Positions 23,588 through 33,200 of a DNA stretch of 48,296 nucleotides are shown here, in pieces. The stretch's first letter is position 1. The number at the start of each line of letters is the position of its first letter. Origin of the DNA: Porticoccus sp. W117 (GTDB taxonomy: Bacteria; Pseudomonadota; Gammaproteobacteria; Pseudomonadales; Porticoccaceae); NCBI RefSeq assembly GCF_030341905.1, contig NZ_JATAAF010000020.1, forward strand, positions 1 through 48,296. The letters are read 5' to 3'. The position numbers and the translations under genes were made by a program. The notes below the pieces were generated by a model. It searched no databases. It was not told the DNA's origin and worked only from the letters and a program-made list of their open reading frames with translations.

Positions 23588-26440
23588 TCATCGAGACACT
23601 GTGCGTCCACTTTGATCCAACTCCACCACAGGCATTCCCAACTTCTGAAGCCCTTTTAGCACTTTACTTTTATCACCCACCACCAGAGTAATCATGCTCT
23701 CGGGATCCAGGTGTTTTTTGATCAGGCTATTGAGCTCTTTACGTTTTACACTTTTCACGAGTTGGGTCTGCTGCTCCGGAAAGCTCGGATCAAGATCGTA
23801 TCGGAAGATTCGGGCGAGAAAGTTGATCTTTTGGCTGGGCGTTTCCAAACCCAGAACATCGTCTTGGGTAACAGCTGACTGCATAAAGTCGAATTCATCC
23901 TTCGTCATACCTTCTTTGTAGTAGCCTTTTAGCTCTGAAAATATCTCAGCAATTGAAGCGGCCGTCGCGTCCGCCCTTACAGCACTACTGATGATGAACT
24001 CACCCTTGTACTCATTGGCTGAGAACACTGAAGTAATACCATAGGTATAGCCCTTATCTTCGCGAATATTCAGGTTCAGCCGGCTGTTAAAGGCACCACC
24101 AAAAGGAAAGCTCAATAACTTCAGTTTGTAGTGCTCACCTGCCACATCATAAGTAACGCTGCGTTTTGCCACACGAACTTCTGATTGCTCTGCACCAGGC
24201 TGATCCACAAAATAAATGGTTCCCTCCTGGAGCTCTGGATAAGGCTTTATCTCTCCTTGAGCTACCGAACCACCTTTCCAGCTAGAGAATGGTTCCAGGC
24301 TTTTCATGACTTCTTGTTGCTGCAGGTTCGATATAACGATTATGTCTGCGATCTGAGGAGAGTAATGTTTTTCATAAAACTCTCTCACATCATCCAAAAC
24401 AATCGTGTTTAGTGTCTGCTCGCTACCAACATTGGGATGAGCAAAGTTATTCTCTTCGCCATATAGCAGTAGAGACAAGACTGTTCCGGCGACAAATTCA
24501 GGGTCTCTTCCAGCTTGCTTAAGGGATTCAGTAATCTGGCCCAGTGTTCGGTCAAAATCCACTTGAGAAAACTTTGGTTCAAAAAGCTTTTCTACGGCTA
24601 TTGCCACTGCCTCATCAAAGTGCTTTGTCAGCGCAGAGATGCTCAGCAAGGTATACTCGGTGCCACTACTTACAGACACAGAAGCGCCAATACTTTCCAG
24701 CTGCGTACTCAGCTGTTCAGCAGAACTATTTACTGTCGCCTCATTCATAAGGCTTGCTGTGAGGCTGGCAAGACCTAATTTTTCGTATGGGTCATGCTGT
24801 TGCCCGGTTTTTATCTGGATGACGACATTTGTAGTTGGAGTCTCGGCATTCAAAGCACCCAAAACTTCAATACCATTTTTCAGCTTCTGCTGCCATATAT
24901 TGGGGAGAGTAACCTGAGGTGCAGGGCCAGCCTTGGGCATTATGCTACGGTCAAAGTCGTCTTTAGCTACCCGAAAAGAAAGGTCGGCATCGCTCATAGT
25001 GGTGTATTCGGGAAGCGTTCTTCCAGAAAATTTCCAGGTATCAGGAATACCCAGAGAGTCTCCCTTGCCTTCTGGCATAACACGCATAATCACCGATGGC
25101 TTGTTTTTGATGTATTTTTTGTAGACGCGCATTACGTCATCTGCGGTCACATCTTCAAAATCCTGCAGTGCTTTGGTGATATATTTTGGATCCCCGGCGA
25201 ACGTCTCAAGATAGGCAAGTGTCGCTACCTTGCTGCTGACGCTTTGAAAAGAAAATATAATTTCCGACACCAGTGATTTTTTAAATCTGGTCAGGTCTTG
25301 CTCTGTTATTCCTCTCTTTTCCAGCTTCTTTAAACTTTTGCGAATGCCTCGCTGCATATCCAGTGTGGTTGCACCAGAATTGGGCATCATACTGAATTCA
25401 AAGGTACAAGCAATTTCCCCACACCGGTGTGATGCGTCAGCCTGAATAGCCAAGCGTGTTTCAATAAGGTTCTTATAAAGCAGTGACGTCCGGCCTCTTC
25501 CAAGAACACTGGCTAGAATATTAAGAGCAGCCTCATCCGGGTGTCGGGCGTATACTGTAGGAGTCGATTTGACCAGCAAGGGCAGCTGAACATTGTCTTC
25601 CATTGATATGTATCTGTCTTTTTCAAGTTTGACCAATGCTTTCTCAACTGGCTTAACCTCCGGCCCACTGGGTATCGATCCAAAATACTTCTTCACCCAC
25701 TCCAATGTCTGCTCTGTATCGAAATCGCCACCAATAGTCAGGGTGGCATTATTAGGCCCATACCATTTCAAGAAAAATTCTTTTAAGTCACTTACATTGA
25801 CTCGATCCAGGTCTTCCACATAGCCAATTGGCACCCAGGAATAAGGGTGACCTTCTGGAAACATGGCTTCACCAATGCGTTCCTCAACAACGCCATAGGG
25901 TCTGTTTTCGAAGGTTTCCAGACGCTCATTTTTGATCGCTGCTCTCTGTATCTCAAATTTCTTTTGGCTGACAGCTGGCAATAAGAAACCCATACGATCG
26001 GATTCCAGCCACAAAATTTTTTCAAGCTGGTTACTGGGAATTGTCTGAAAATAGTTAGTGCGATCTCGGCTGGTGGTACCATTCAACGTACCACCTGCCT
26101 CAGTAATAATTTTGAAATGCTGCTCATCAGCCACATGCTGAGAGCCCTGAAACATCATGTGTTCAAAAAAGTGAGCAAATCCAGACTTACCTATATCTTC
26201 GTTGGCGGAACCTACTTTATAGGTTATATCAACATGAACAATGGGATCAGATTTATCTTCATGCAGGATTACTGTAAGGCCGTTATCCATTACGTATTTT
26301 TCGTATGGGATAACAATTTCACCTGCCTTCGGCTTCACTTTCTCGACAAGTGAAATTCCTTCAGGTGTGTCAGATGGCTTACCCACCGCAAGTGGGGCCC
26401 ACATCAATATGATTGCAATTAAGCTAACTAAATATTTCAT
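23588..26440 (-). CDS. Exported M16-family zinc metallopeptidase
   Basis: 950 residues from ATG 26440, chosen because GAGGA lies upstream and a signal peptide starts there (MKYLVSLIAIILMWAPLAVG). The zinc site is the inverted HxxEH motif in FAHFFEHMMFQG (about residue 90), with a further glutamate about 77 residues later near AAIKNER. A second, inactive M16 half follows, with the conserved REDKGYTYGITSVF near residue 815. Such two-domain periplasmic peptidases degrade peptides and unfolded proteins. It is the last gene of the long minus-strand operon, 48 bases after the BatA-like gene, which suggests that peptide breakdown is the final step of the system. Lipoprotein signals are absent. Confidence 0.93.
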   Translation of the reverse strand: MKYLVSLIAIILMWAPLAVGKPSDTPEGISLVEKVKPKAGEIVIPYEKYVMDNGLTVILHEDKSDPIVHVDITYKVGSANEDIGKSGFAHFFEHMMFQGSQHVADEQHFKIITEAGGTLNGTTSRDRTNYFQTIPSNQLEKILWLESDRMGFLLPAVSQKKFEIQRAAIKNERLETFENRPYGVVEERIGEAMFPEGHPYSWVPIGYVEDLDRVNVSDLKEFFLKWYGPNNATLTIGGDFDTEQTLEWVKKYFGSIPSGPEVKPVEKALVKLEKDRYISMEDNVQLPLLVKSTPTVYARHPDEAALNILASVLGRGRTSLLYKNLIETRLAIQADASHRCGEIACTFEFSMMPNSGATTLDMQRGIRKSLKKLEKRGITEQDLTRFKKSLVSEIIFSFQSVSSKVATLAYLETFAGDPKYITKALQDFEDVTADDVMRVYKKYIKNKPSVIMRVMPEGKGDSLGIPDTWKFSGRTLPEYTTMSDADLSFRVAKDDFDRSIMPKAGPAPQVTLPNIWQQKLKNGIEVLGALNAETPTTNVVIQIKTGQQHDPYEKLGLASLTASLMNEATVNSSAEQLSTQLESIGASVSVSSGTEYTLLSISALTKHFDEAVAIAVEKLFEPKFSQVDFDRTLGQITESLKQAGRDPEFVAGTVLSLLLYGEENNFAHPNVGSEQTLNTIVLDDVREFYEKHYSPQIADIIVISNLQQQEVMKSLEPFSSWKGGSVAQGEIKPYPELQEGTIYFVDQPGAEQSEVRVAKRSVTYDVAGEHYKLKLLSFPFGGAFNSRLNLNIREDKGYTYGITSVFSANEYKGEFIISSAVRADATAASIAEIFSELKGYYKEGMTKDEFDFMQSAVTQDDVLGLETPSQKINFLARIFRYDLDPSFPEQQTQLVKSVKRKELNSLIKKHLDPESMITLVVGDKSKVLKGLQKLGMPVVELDQSGRTVSR

Positions 26441-26488
26441 AACACAACGATTCCTCAAAAGGATATTACCTGGCACCTGGTTACTGCT

Positions 26489-28240
26489 TTAGGGTATGCG
26501 TCCGCGCCGGAAAAGAATCCACTCCAGAAAAGCCAACGCTATTACAAGCAGAATAATCCAGGTAACCAAATTGTTACTGGAAAAGAGACTCATAATCGTG
26601 ATTGTGGGAGAGCCCAAAGAAGCTCCCTGAAACTTCTGATCAGCCTGCATGGTTACTTGTTCATTGAGTAAAGAAGCCCATAGGGGATCTGCTTCATTCC
26701 TTTGCAATGAACCAGCAACAGCTGGAGTGAATGATGCCGAGAGTGTGGTTATCTCCCTGCCACCTTCATCCACAAAACTGGCCGAACTCTGTATTGAATC
26801 GGCAGGTAGTGACTCCCCTGCCGCGATATAAGGACGTAACATTTCCGCCCCGGAAAACCATCGAACAGCGGCGGCCATAAAAATGGGAAAGCTTCGAGAC
26901 TGAACAAAATTGAAATTTTCGCTCAACAATTCATCCCAAATGGAGAGCGACCACTGCTGGCCGGCGCGCGCCGTTACTTCAATAGGCTGTTGCGCGACCG
27001 TTGCCAAGCCTGCGGCATCTATGTATTGCAACCCCAAATCGTTTACCGCTGCCAATAGAGTAAAGTCGGTTACTTCTTTTTCGGGGTAGGTGAACAGAAA
27101 GGCTGGCGCTTGCTGGGCCATGGGAGTGAACTCAAACAAAGTGGCTCCCGTAGCCAATGCCTGTTCAGAGAACACTTCCCCTGCCTTACGGATCACTATG
27201 TCCGGTGTCTCTGTATTCAAAACCACAGCACGGTCAGCCTGTAATGCTGTTTTCAGCACACCATCCAAAGAGGGAGATAAGGCTATACGTATAAATGGTC
27301 TGTCAGGGAGGCGAAGTTTCGCCACGTTATCAATAGCCAGAGCGTCATCATCGGCCAGAGTTACTTCCAAAAGACCTCCGGCGGCGGGCAGGTCGCGCAA
27401 CATGAACACACCGTTGCCAGCGTCTGAAATGGCGATATCTGCAAGCGGGGAACCATCCAGAGCAAAGCGCAATCCTTCTACCGCAATATTCAGGTTATGA
27501 TCACTACCAACCTGAACCAGGGCATCGACACTATCCCAAGACCCGGACACCGGCTCACCCACACCGAATGACACAATTCCCGCATTACCAGATACTATTT
27601 TTCCAGAGCCCGCACGAAAAACAGCGACCTTGGGTGACACACGATCCAGAACAGACTCGTCGACCGCCACATTGCCATAAATAATGGCGACTGTTGACTG
27701 ATCTTTTCGGTTAGCCATTGCCATCAGCTCAAGCTGATGATTGATTTTGGAAGGTGCAGCTTCAGGCACACGCCCTTCAAGCCGTCTTTGCAATAGAATC
27801 GACTGTTCCCCCGGCGCTAACAGCGTATGTGTTTCGCCGCCAACCCAGAGGACAGTACGTTGATCCACTGGCAGCTTCGCCACATCATCGACAAGAGTTT
27901 CTTTCACCCGCTGAAAATCATCCCGCAATGCCACTGCTGAGCCATCAAGTACTAATACATAGTGGCTGTCACCACTTGCATCATCCGTCAATTCTGGTTT
28001 GGCAATGGCAATCCAAATCAGTGAGCAGATGGCGAGGATGAGTAGATAAGCCCACAGCTGATGAAATTTTTCGCGAAATACACGGGCTGGTGAATCCTGA
28101 ACCGCTGCTTGCCAAAACAGCAGGGTTGGCACCTGCACTTCCTGATGTTTAACCCGCAACTGCTGTAATAAATACAACAATCCCGCCAGCCCCAGTAGAC
28201 CGAGCGCTGTGAGTAGTGGAGAGATATTGAGAAAAGTCAA
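26489..28240 (-). CDS. BatA-like membrane protein with a degenerate VWA domain
   Basis: 583 residues. The N-terminal BatA-type region has two membrane helices (about 8-27 and 63-82) with the linker RVKHQEVQVPTLLFW typical of the aerotolerance family. A von Willebrand-like domain starts at VLVLDGSAVALRDD, where the metal site DxSxS is replaced by DGSAV, so metal binding is doubtful. A large periplasmic part follows and a last helix is near 557-577 (WIILLVIALAFLEWIL). The start is TTG at 28240, supported by GGGAGGTG upstream and by a 4-base TTGA overlap with the DUF58 stop. It belongs to the MoxR-DUF58-BatA set; the exact role is unknown. Confidence 0.88.
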   Translation of the reverse strand: MTFLNISPLLTALGLLGLAGLLYLLQQLRVKHQEVQVPTLLFWQAAVQDSPARVFREKFHQLWAYLLILAICSLIWIAIAKPELTDDASGDSHYVLVLDGSAVALRDDFQRVKETLVDDVAKLPVDQRTVLWVGGETHTLLAPGEQSILLQRRLEGRVPEAAPSKINHQLELMAMANRKDQSTVAIIYGNVAVDESVLDRVSPKVAVFRAGSGKIVSGNAGIVSFGVGEPVSGSWDSVDALVQVGSDHNLNIAVEGLRFALDGSPLADIAISDAGNGVFMLRDLPAAGGLLEVTLADDDALAIDNVAKLRLPDRPFIRIALSPSLDGVLKTALQADRAVVLNTETPDIVIRKAGEVFSEQALATGATLFEFTPMAQQAPAFLFTYPEKEVTDFTLLAAVNDLGLQYIDAAGLATVAQQPIEVTARAGQQWSLSIWDELLSENFNFVQSRSFPIFMAAAVRWFSGAEMLRPYIAAGESLPADSIQSSASFVDEGGREITTLSASFTPAVAGSLQRNEADPLWASLLNEQVTMQADQKFQGASLGSPTITIMSLFSSNNLVTWIILLVIALAFLEWILFRRGRIP

Positions 28241-29136
28241 ACCTGGACACCTCCCTGACGAAAGAGGCTCGATAACTGCTGCACAATATCTTCCTCAACA
28301 TCTATCTGAACCAGCGTCGCCTGTTTCTTCTTGGCCAGCTGGGCGAGCTCTGTATTAAATGCCTGATAAGCGGTTTGATAACGCTTAAGCAAATCCGGGG
28401 TGACCGAGATGTCGGCAAAGCCGCTGGTTTCACAGTCTCGCAGTCGCATATTGCCTTCCAAATCAGGTTCTGCATCGTCTTTGCGCACCAGTTGTACAAA
28501 CAACAATCGATGTCTTACCGAACGCAGTGCTGCCTCAATAGCCTGTACACCGCCAGGATCAAAGAAGTCACTAATAATGATCAGCAGCCCCCGACGCACC
28601 TTGATGCTTGAAAGGTGATTCAACGACGCTGCCAAATCGGTCGTGTGGCGCTCCCTGAGCTCTGACAAATGACGGGCCAGGCTCATCAGGTTTGATTTCC
28701 CTGACTTGGATCTGAGCTTTATCTGCATGTCTTCTGCAAATGGGAATAAACCGACGCTGTCATGCTGATTGAGGCTGGTGTAGGAGAGAGCCAGCGACAC
28801 ACGCATCGCTGCATTGATACGCGGATTTTCTCCCAGGTACATGCTCTTCGAGACGTCCGGCATCAGATAAACAGGCAAATCCTGCTGCTCTTCAGACACC
28901 CGGACAAATAACTTGCCAAGTCTTCGATAGATATTCCAATCCACTGAGCGCAAGTCATCACCAGGGGCGTAGGGCCGGAAATCCTTGAATTCCAGGCCAT
29001 GCCCCAAGGCTTTTGACTTGTGTTCGGCGGGCCGCCCGTCCCGCTCCACTTGCCTGGCAAACAACCGAAACTGCTTAAGGGCATTCAGAAAATCGGCATT
29101 GAATAGCTCATTTAATGTCAACATGCGCGATACCAT
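28237..29136 (-). CDS. DUF58 domain protein
   Basis: 299 residues from ATG 29136, whose A is the last base of the MoxR stop (TGATG); a GTG one codon earlier is also possible. The DUF58 signature is clear: FKDFRPYAPGDDLRSVDWN near residue 54, followed by a VWA-like fold with LPVYLMPDVSKSMYLG, which keeps D-x-S-x-S. A later GLLIIISDFFDPGG matches the end of the fold. No membrane segments are visible. Proteins of this type always accompany MoxR ATPases and are thought to be part of metal- or cofactor-insertion and envelope stress machinery. The stop overlaps the next gene by 4 bases. Confidence 0.93.
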   Translation of the reverse strand: MVSRMLTLNELFNADFLNALKQFRLFARQVERDGRPAEHKSKALGHGLEFKDFRPYAPGDDLRSVDWNIYRRLGKLFVRVSEEQQDLPVYLMPDVSKSMYLGENPRINAAMRVSLALSYTSLNQHDSVGLFPFAEDMQIKLRSKSGKSNLMSLARHLSELRERHTTDLAASLNHLSSIKVRRGLLIIISDFFDPGGVQAIEAALRSVRHRLLFVQLVRKDDAEPDLEGNMRLRDCETSGFADISVTPDLLKRYQTAYQAFNTELAQLAKKKQATLVQIDVEEDIVQQLSSLFRQGGVQV

Positions 29137-30161
29137 CACTCAATATCATCTGGCGCTCTGACAGAATCCAGAATTTCTGCGATCACGGCATCTGAATCCA
29201 CACCTTCTGATTGGGCATGGAAGTTCAACGCAATGCGATGGCGCAATACAGGCAGTGCCACGGCTTTTACGTCATCGACACTGACTGCAAAGCGGCCTCC
29301 CAAAAGCGCCTTTACCTTCGCCGCTAGCATAAGTCCCTGAACGCCGCGGGGACTGGAGCCGAGAGAAACAAATTCACGAACTTTTTCTGGTGCATAATCT
29401 CCATCCGGCTGAGTCGCGATAACCAGGCGAATAGCGTAGCTCTTGGCTTTATTCGGCACTGGCACTGCGCGAACGATCGATCGCAGATCGTTGATCTCTT
29501 CAGCGTTGGACACAGGCGAGATATCAACGCCCTGATCACCAGTAGTGCGATCAATAATGTCGTGATAGTCCTGCTCGGATGGATAGCCGACAATCAGTTT
29601 GAACAGAAAGCGATCCAGCTGGGCTTCTGGCAGTGGATAAGTACCCTCCTGCTCTACCGGGTTCTGGGTGGCCATCACACAATAGGGCTCGTCCATTTTG
29701 ATGACGCGCCTGCCGACAGTGAGCTGTTTTTCCTGCATTGCTTCGAGCAAAGCAGACTGGGTTTTCGGCGTTGCACGGTTGATTTCATCTGCCAACACAA
29801 TATTCGCAATCAGTGGCCCCTCCTGAAATTTCAGCTCATGGCCACCACCTTCTGTTTCCATCAATACGGTTGTTCCCTGAATATCCGCTGGCATCAGGTC
29901 GGGGGTAAACTGAATACGGGAGAAGTTGACATCCATTGCTTCACCCAGTGATCGCACCAACATGGTTTTGCCAAGCCCGGGAACCCCCTCAAGAAGTACG
30001 TGCCCACCGGCCAACAGCGCTGTCAGAACGCCATCTATCACCTCGTCTTGCCCTACCATCATTCGGGACACTTCCGCCTTGATTTTGCCGTAAGCCTCTT
30101 GAAAGCGCGCCGCGTCATCACGGGCTTTTTGTGCATCTCCGCACGCTGTATCCACACTCAT
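29136..30161 (-). CDS. MoxR-family AAA+ ATPase
   Basis: 341 residues from ATG 30161, which has AAAAGGTGA at the right distance; an ATG nine codons earlier has no ribosome site. Walker A is GVPGLGKTML (about 59-68), Walker B is VLADEINRATPKTQ, sensor 1 is CVMATQNPVEQEGTYPLPEAQ, and the arginine finger region is LDRFLFKL. MoxR proteins act as hexameric chaperones that remodel or activate partners, often VWA proteins. Here it sits between the giant TPR protein and DUF58. It is cytoplasmic, so it must act through the membrane-bound BatA-like or VWA partners. Confidence 0.95.
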   Translation of the reverse strand: MSVDTACGDAQKARDDAARFQEAYGKIKAEVSRMMVGQDEVIDGVLTALLAGGHVLLEGVPGLGKTMLVRSLGEAMDVNFSRIQFTPDLMPADIQGTTVLMETEGGGHELKFQEGPLIANIVLADEINRATPKTQSALLEAMQEKQLTVGRRVIKMDEPYCVMATQNPVEQEGTYPLPEAQLDRFLFKLIVGYPSEQDYHDIIDRTTGDQGVDISPVSNAEEINDLRSIVRAVPVPNKAKSYAIRLVIATQPDGDYAPEKVREFVSLGSSPRGVQGLMLAAKVKALLGGRFAVSVDDVKAVALPVLRHRIALNFHAQSEGVDSDAVIAEILDSVRAPDDIE

Positions 30162-30229
30162 ATCAGTCACCTTTTCAAAATAGATCATCTGTTGTTTGAA
30201 TTGCCCTTACTATTGCCTTTACCAGGGCA

Positions 30230-33200
30230 TTAAATATCGCTCGTTCTCAAGTATTCCTCTGCCGCAATTGATACCCGCCTGGCAGTCGCAAACTGCTCTG
30301 ATAATTCTGCGTCCCCTTCCCTGCCAGCAATTTCTGCCAGTGTTGCCAACAAAGCGTCACTTTGTGTTCTGGTCACTGCCTCTTTGCCAAGCTCCAGCGC
30401 CTTGGCATCCCCTTTTTGATTGGCAACTTGATCGATAAAACCAGCCATTAAGCCAGGGGGGAGCCGATTCTGTGAGAACAGTGACTCTTGAAGATTCAGT
30501 AAAAGCGGGATGCCTGTGTGAGCAGATAGTTCAAAGGCAACAGAAAGGCTTCTGCCAGAAACCGTCTTAAAACCGGCCAAAGAACTGGACAGGTTATTCA
30601 TTGCCTGTCGGGCGCTGTTCATATCACCCGCAGCACGGAGTTGGTATGCAATAGCAGCCTGCAAAGCAATCAGGTTATCCTGATTGACAGAGCCGTCATC
30701 GCGGAGTGAATAAAGGTATTCGGCGGATTTTTTCAGCCACTCGATGTCACTTTTCTCACTCTGGGTTTTCACCGCAAAGGCAAAGCGCCCGTTGAGCAGA
30801 ATATTGTCTGACACCGCACTCCTGGCTGAAGAGAGCTGGGAGTAAGCCAGGCCAAATACATTTAACCGGTAACGATTAGCGGCTCGTTGATCATTGGCAG
30901 ACAGACCTGAAATTTCTGGTCTGGACGCATTATTTTTCTGCGCAAGAATACGGAGATACCCCAGCCCTCTCTCATGCTCTCCAAGCTGCGCACTGAGACC
31001 TGCCATTTGCAACAGCGACTCTGCTGACCAATACGCATCAGGTTCTCCATAGTTGTCCAGAATGCTTTTGAATGCAGCATTCGGAGTCTTCAAGCGAAAA
31101 AGCGCGTATTGGTGAAATTGACGATACGATGACTGCAAATATTCCTGGCTGTCTGATGGACTTATAGAGTCAAGCAGGTTTTTCATTAACGCTTGCTTTG
31201 TTTCTGCATCGGAAATCAACGAAATCTCATCAACCAGTTCCAACTTGGCGATAAAAATAGTTTCTGTTGAGGCCCTGACTTCCTTGATACCGGAAATCAA
31301 TAGCCGATAAGCCTCTCTGGATCGATCCAGTTTTCCAGATTTGGCATAGATGCGCGCAATCTGTAGCAAGTGCAACTGATAGGGTCGACTGTAGCGAGTG
31401 ATTTGCTCCTCCATTTTCTGAAGAAGCTCTAGTGATACTGAGCCTGTACTTCTTGCCCCAGCCAAAGCCAGCCAGATAGAAAAATCTTGATGACTTGCCT
31501 CTCCATTCATCAGTTTTTCACTGAAAAACTCAAGCTTGGCGTCAAGCTGATCGCTCAGTTCATAAGACTGCAATAGATATGCAAAGAGCGGCCGCAAATT
31601 ATCTGTTTCTTTAACAGGAAAAGTACGTGCAAAATCTTCCAGTTGCTGTTCAGCAGAAGGTATCGAAAGAATGGCATTAGCCACTCTCATACCCTCTCCC
31701 TGTTTGTATTTCAGCAGATCAATTTTTCGTGGCTTCGTGGTAAACCGTAAAGTCACCCCATCCCATCGCTGACCAACAAATTCACTCCAGTTCTGGAATA
31801 GCTTTGTGGCAGGATGATTGAAGGCTGTTGTAGATCCTCTCATTTTCTGTCGGGCCATACTGAACAACTCAGCCAGATCAGCAGATGCGTTCTCTGTTTT
31901 CTCAGCGATGGCTCTTATACTGTTTCTGAAATCAGAATCCACCGGAAGAAAAGGCGACAAGCCGCTAGAATCCTTTATGCCCAACTTGTGGGATTGACTT
32001 GCAAGATTTTCATAAAAATCTGACATTCGCATATCGTTTGATACGCTACGGTTAAACGCCATGGCGCTAGCATAATTTTCCAGCTTGGCCAGTCCCTTAA
32101 AGACCATAGCTTGATAGAGGCTGTTTTCTGGGTTGATCTCATACAATTTTTGGGAAATACGCAGAGCATCTTGCAGAAGATGAGCGCCTGCATAAAGACC
32201 GTGAAGCTCTAGCAACTGAGCCTCACTTATATTTTCTGAGTCCAGAAGCTCTTCCAGGTAGGCTATTTGTTCTTTTTCGCTTCTAATTTCTGCTTTTTCA
32301 TTCAGGAACGCATTACGCATGTTTGAAGATAAAGACTCACCATCAACTCTGGCGTTTACCTCTAAAAATTTGTCCCTCAAAACATCTTCATATGTGGGAA
32401 GAAGCTTATCTCCATAAAAGCTCAATATTTCTTTGACCACACCATCATTAATTGAGCTTCTATTGTTTGAGATACTAGCGATCAAGTCAGAAAATCCTGA
32501 TACGGCACTCTTCGCATCATTACTTTTTAGATCGAGCAACGGAGAATAGTAATCAACACCATCTTTATACTTTGCTTGCCAGGCGCTTATTGCCACTTCC
32601 ATAACGGCTCTACTCTTTACACCGTCAAGAAATCTCAACATAACCATGACTGGACTACGGTACTGAGCGATACCCTGAATATCTTGTCGCTGGATAAATT
32701 CAGTAACAATATCGCTGATATCTTGCATATAGCCTGAGTCAAAGTCTCTACCAAGAATCCCGAACCCAGCATTTGAGAAGAACAACCCATCCAAACGGTC
32801 ATCTTTAGAATCGAGCCCATAACGTAATAATTTGACCATGTACTCGTCGGACAGCTGCTTCTTGACATAATCTGAGTAGAGCAGAGAAATCAGCCAGAAC
32901 TGCTGTTGTTGAGAGCCAATACTGTCAAATATTTCTTTATCGCTAAACAGGCGCTGGCCAATCATTTCCTCCGCTTTGATAAAAACGAGACCCGCGTCTG
33001 CAAGGATATAGTCAAACTTCTTTTGGGCACGAATGTGACGGAATGCTTCTCTGATAAAGTTTCGTTTCCGCTCTTCGGAAAGGTCTTTCTGGTTCAAAAC
33101 CCACTGCATGGCTGTTTGTAGCTGCCCTGTCATATTCAACCACTGGGAAGCAACATCAAAAGCCTGATTCTGGTTGCCTGCCATGAGTGCAAGCTGAGCA

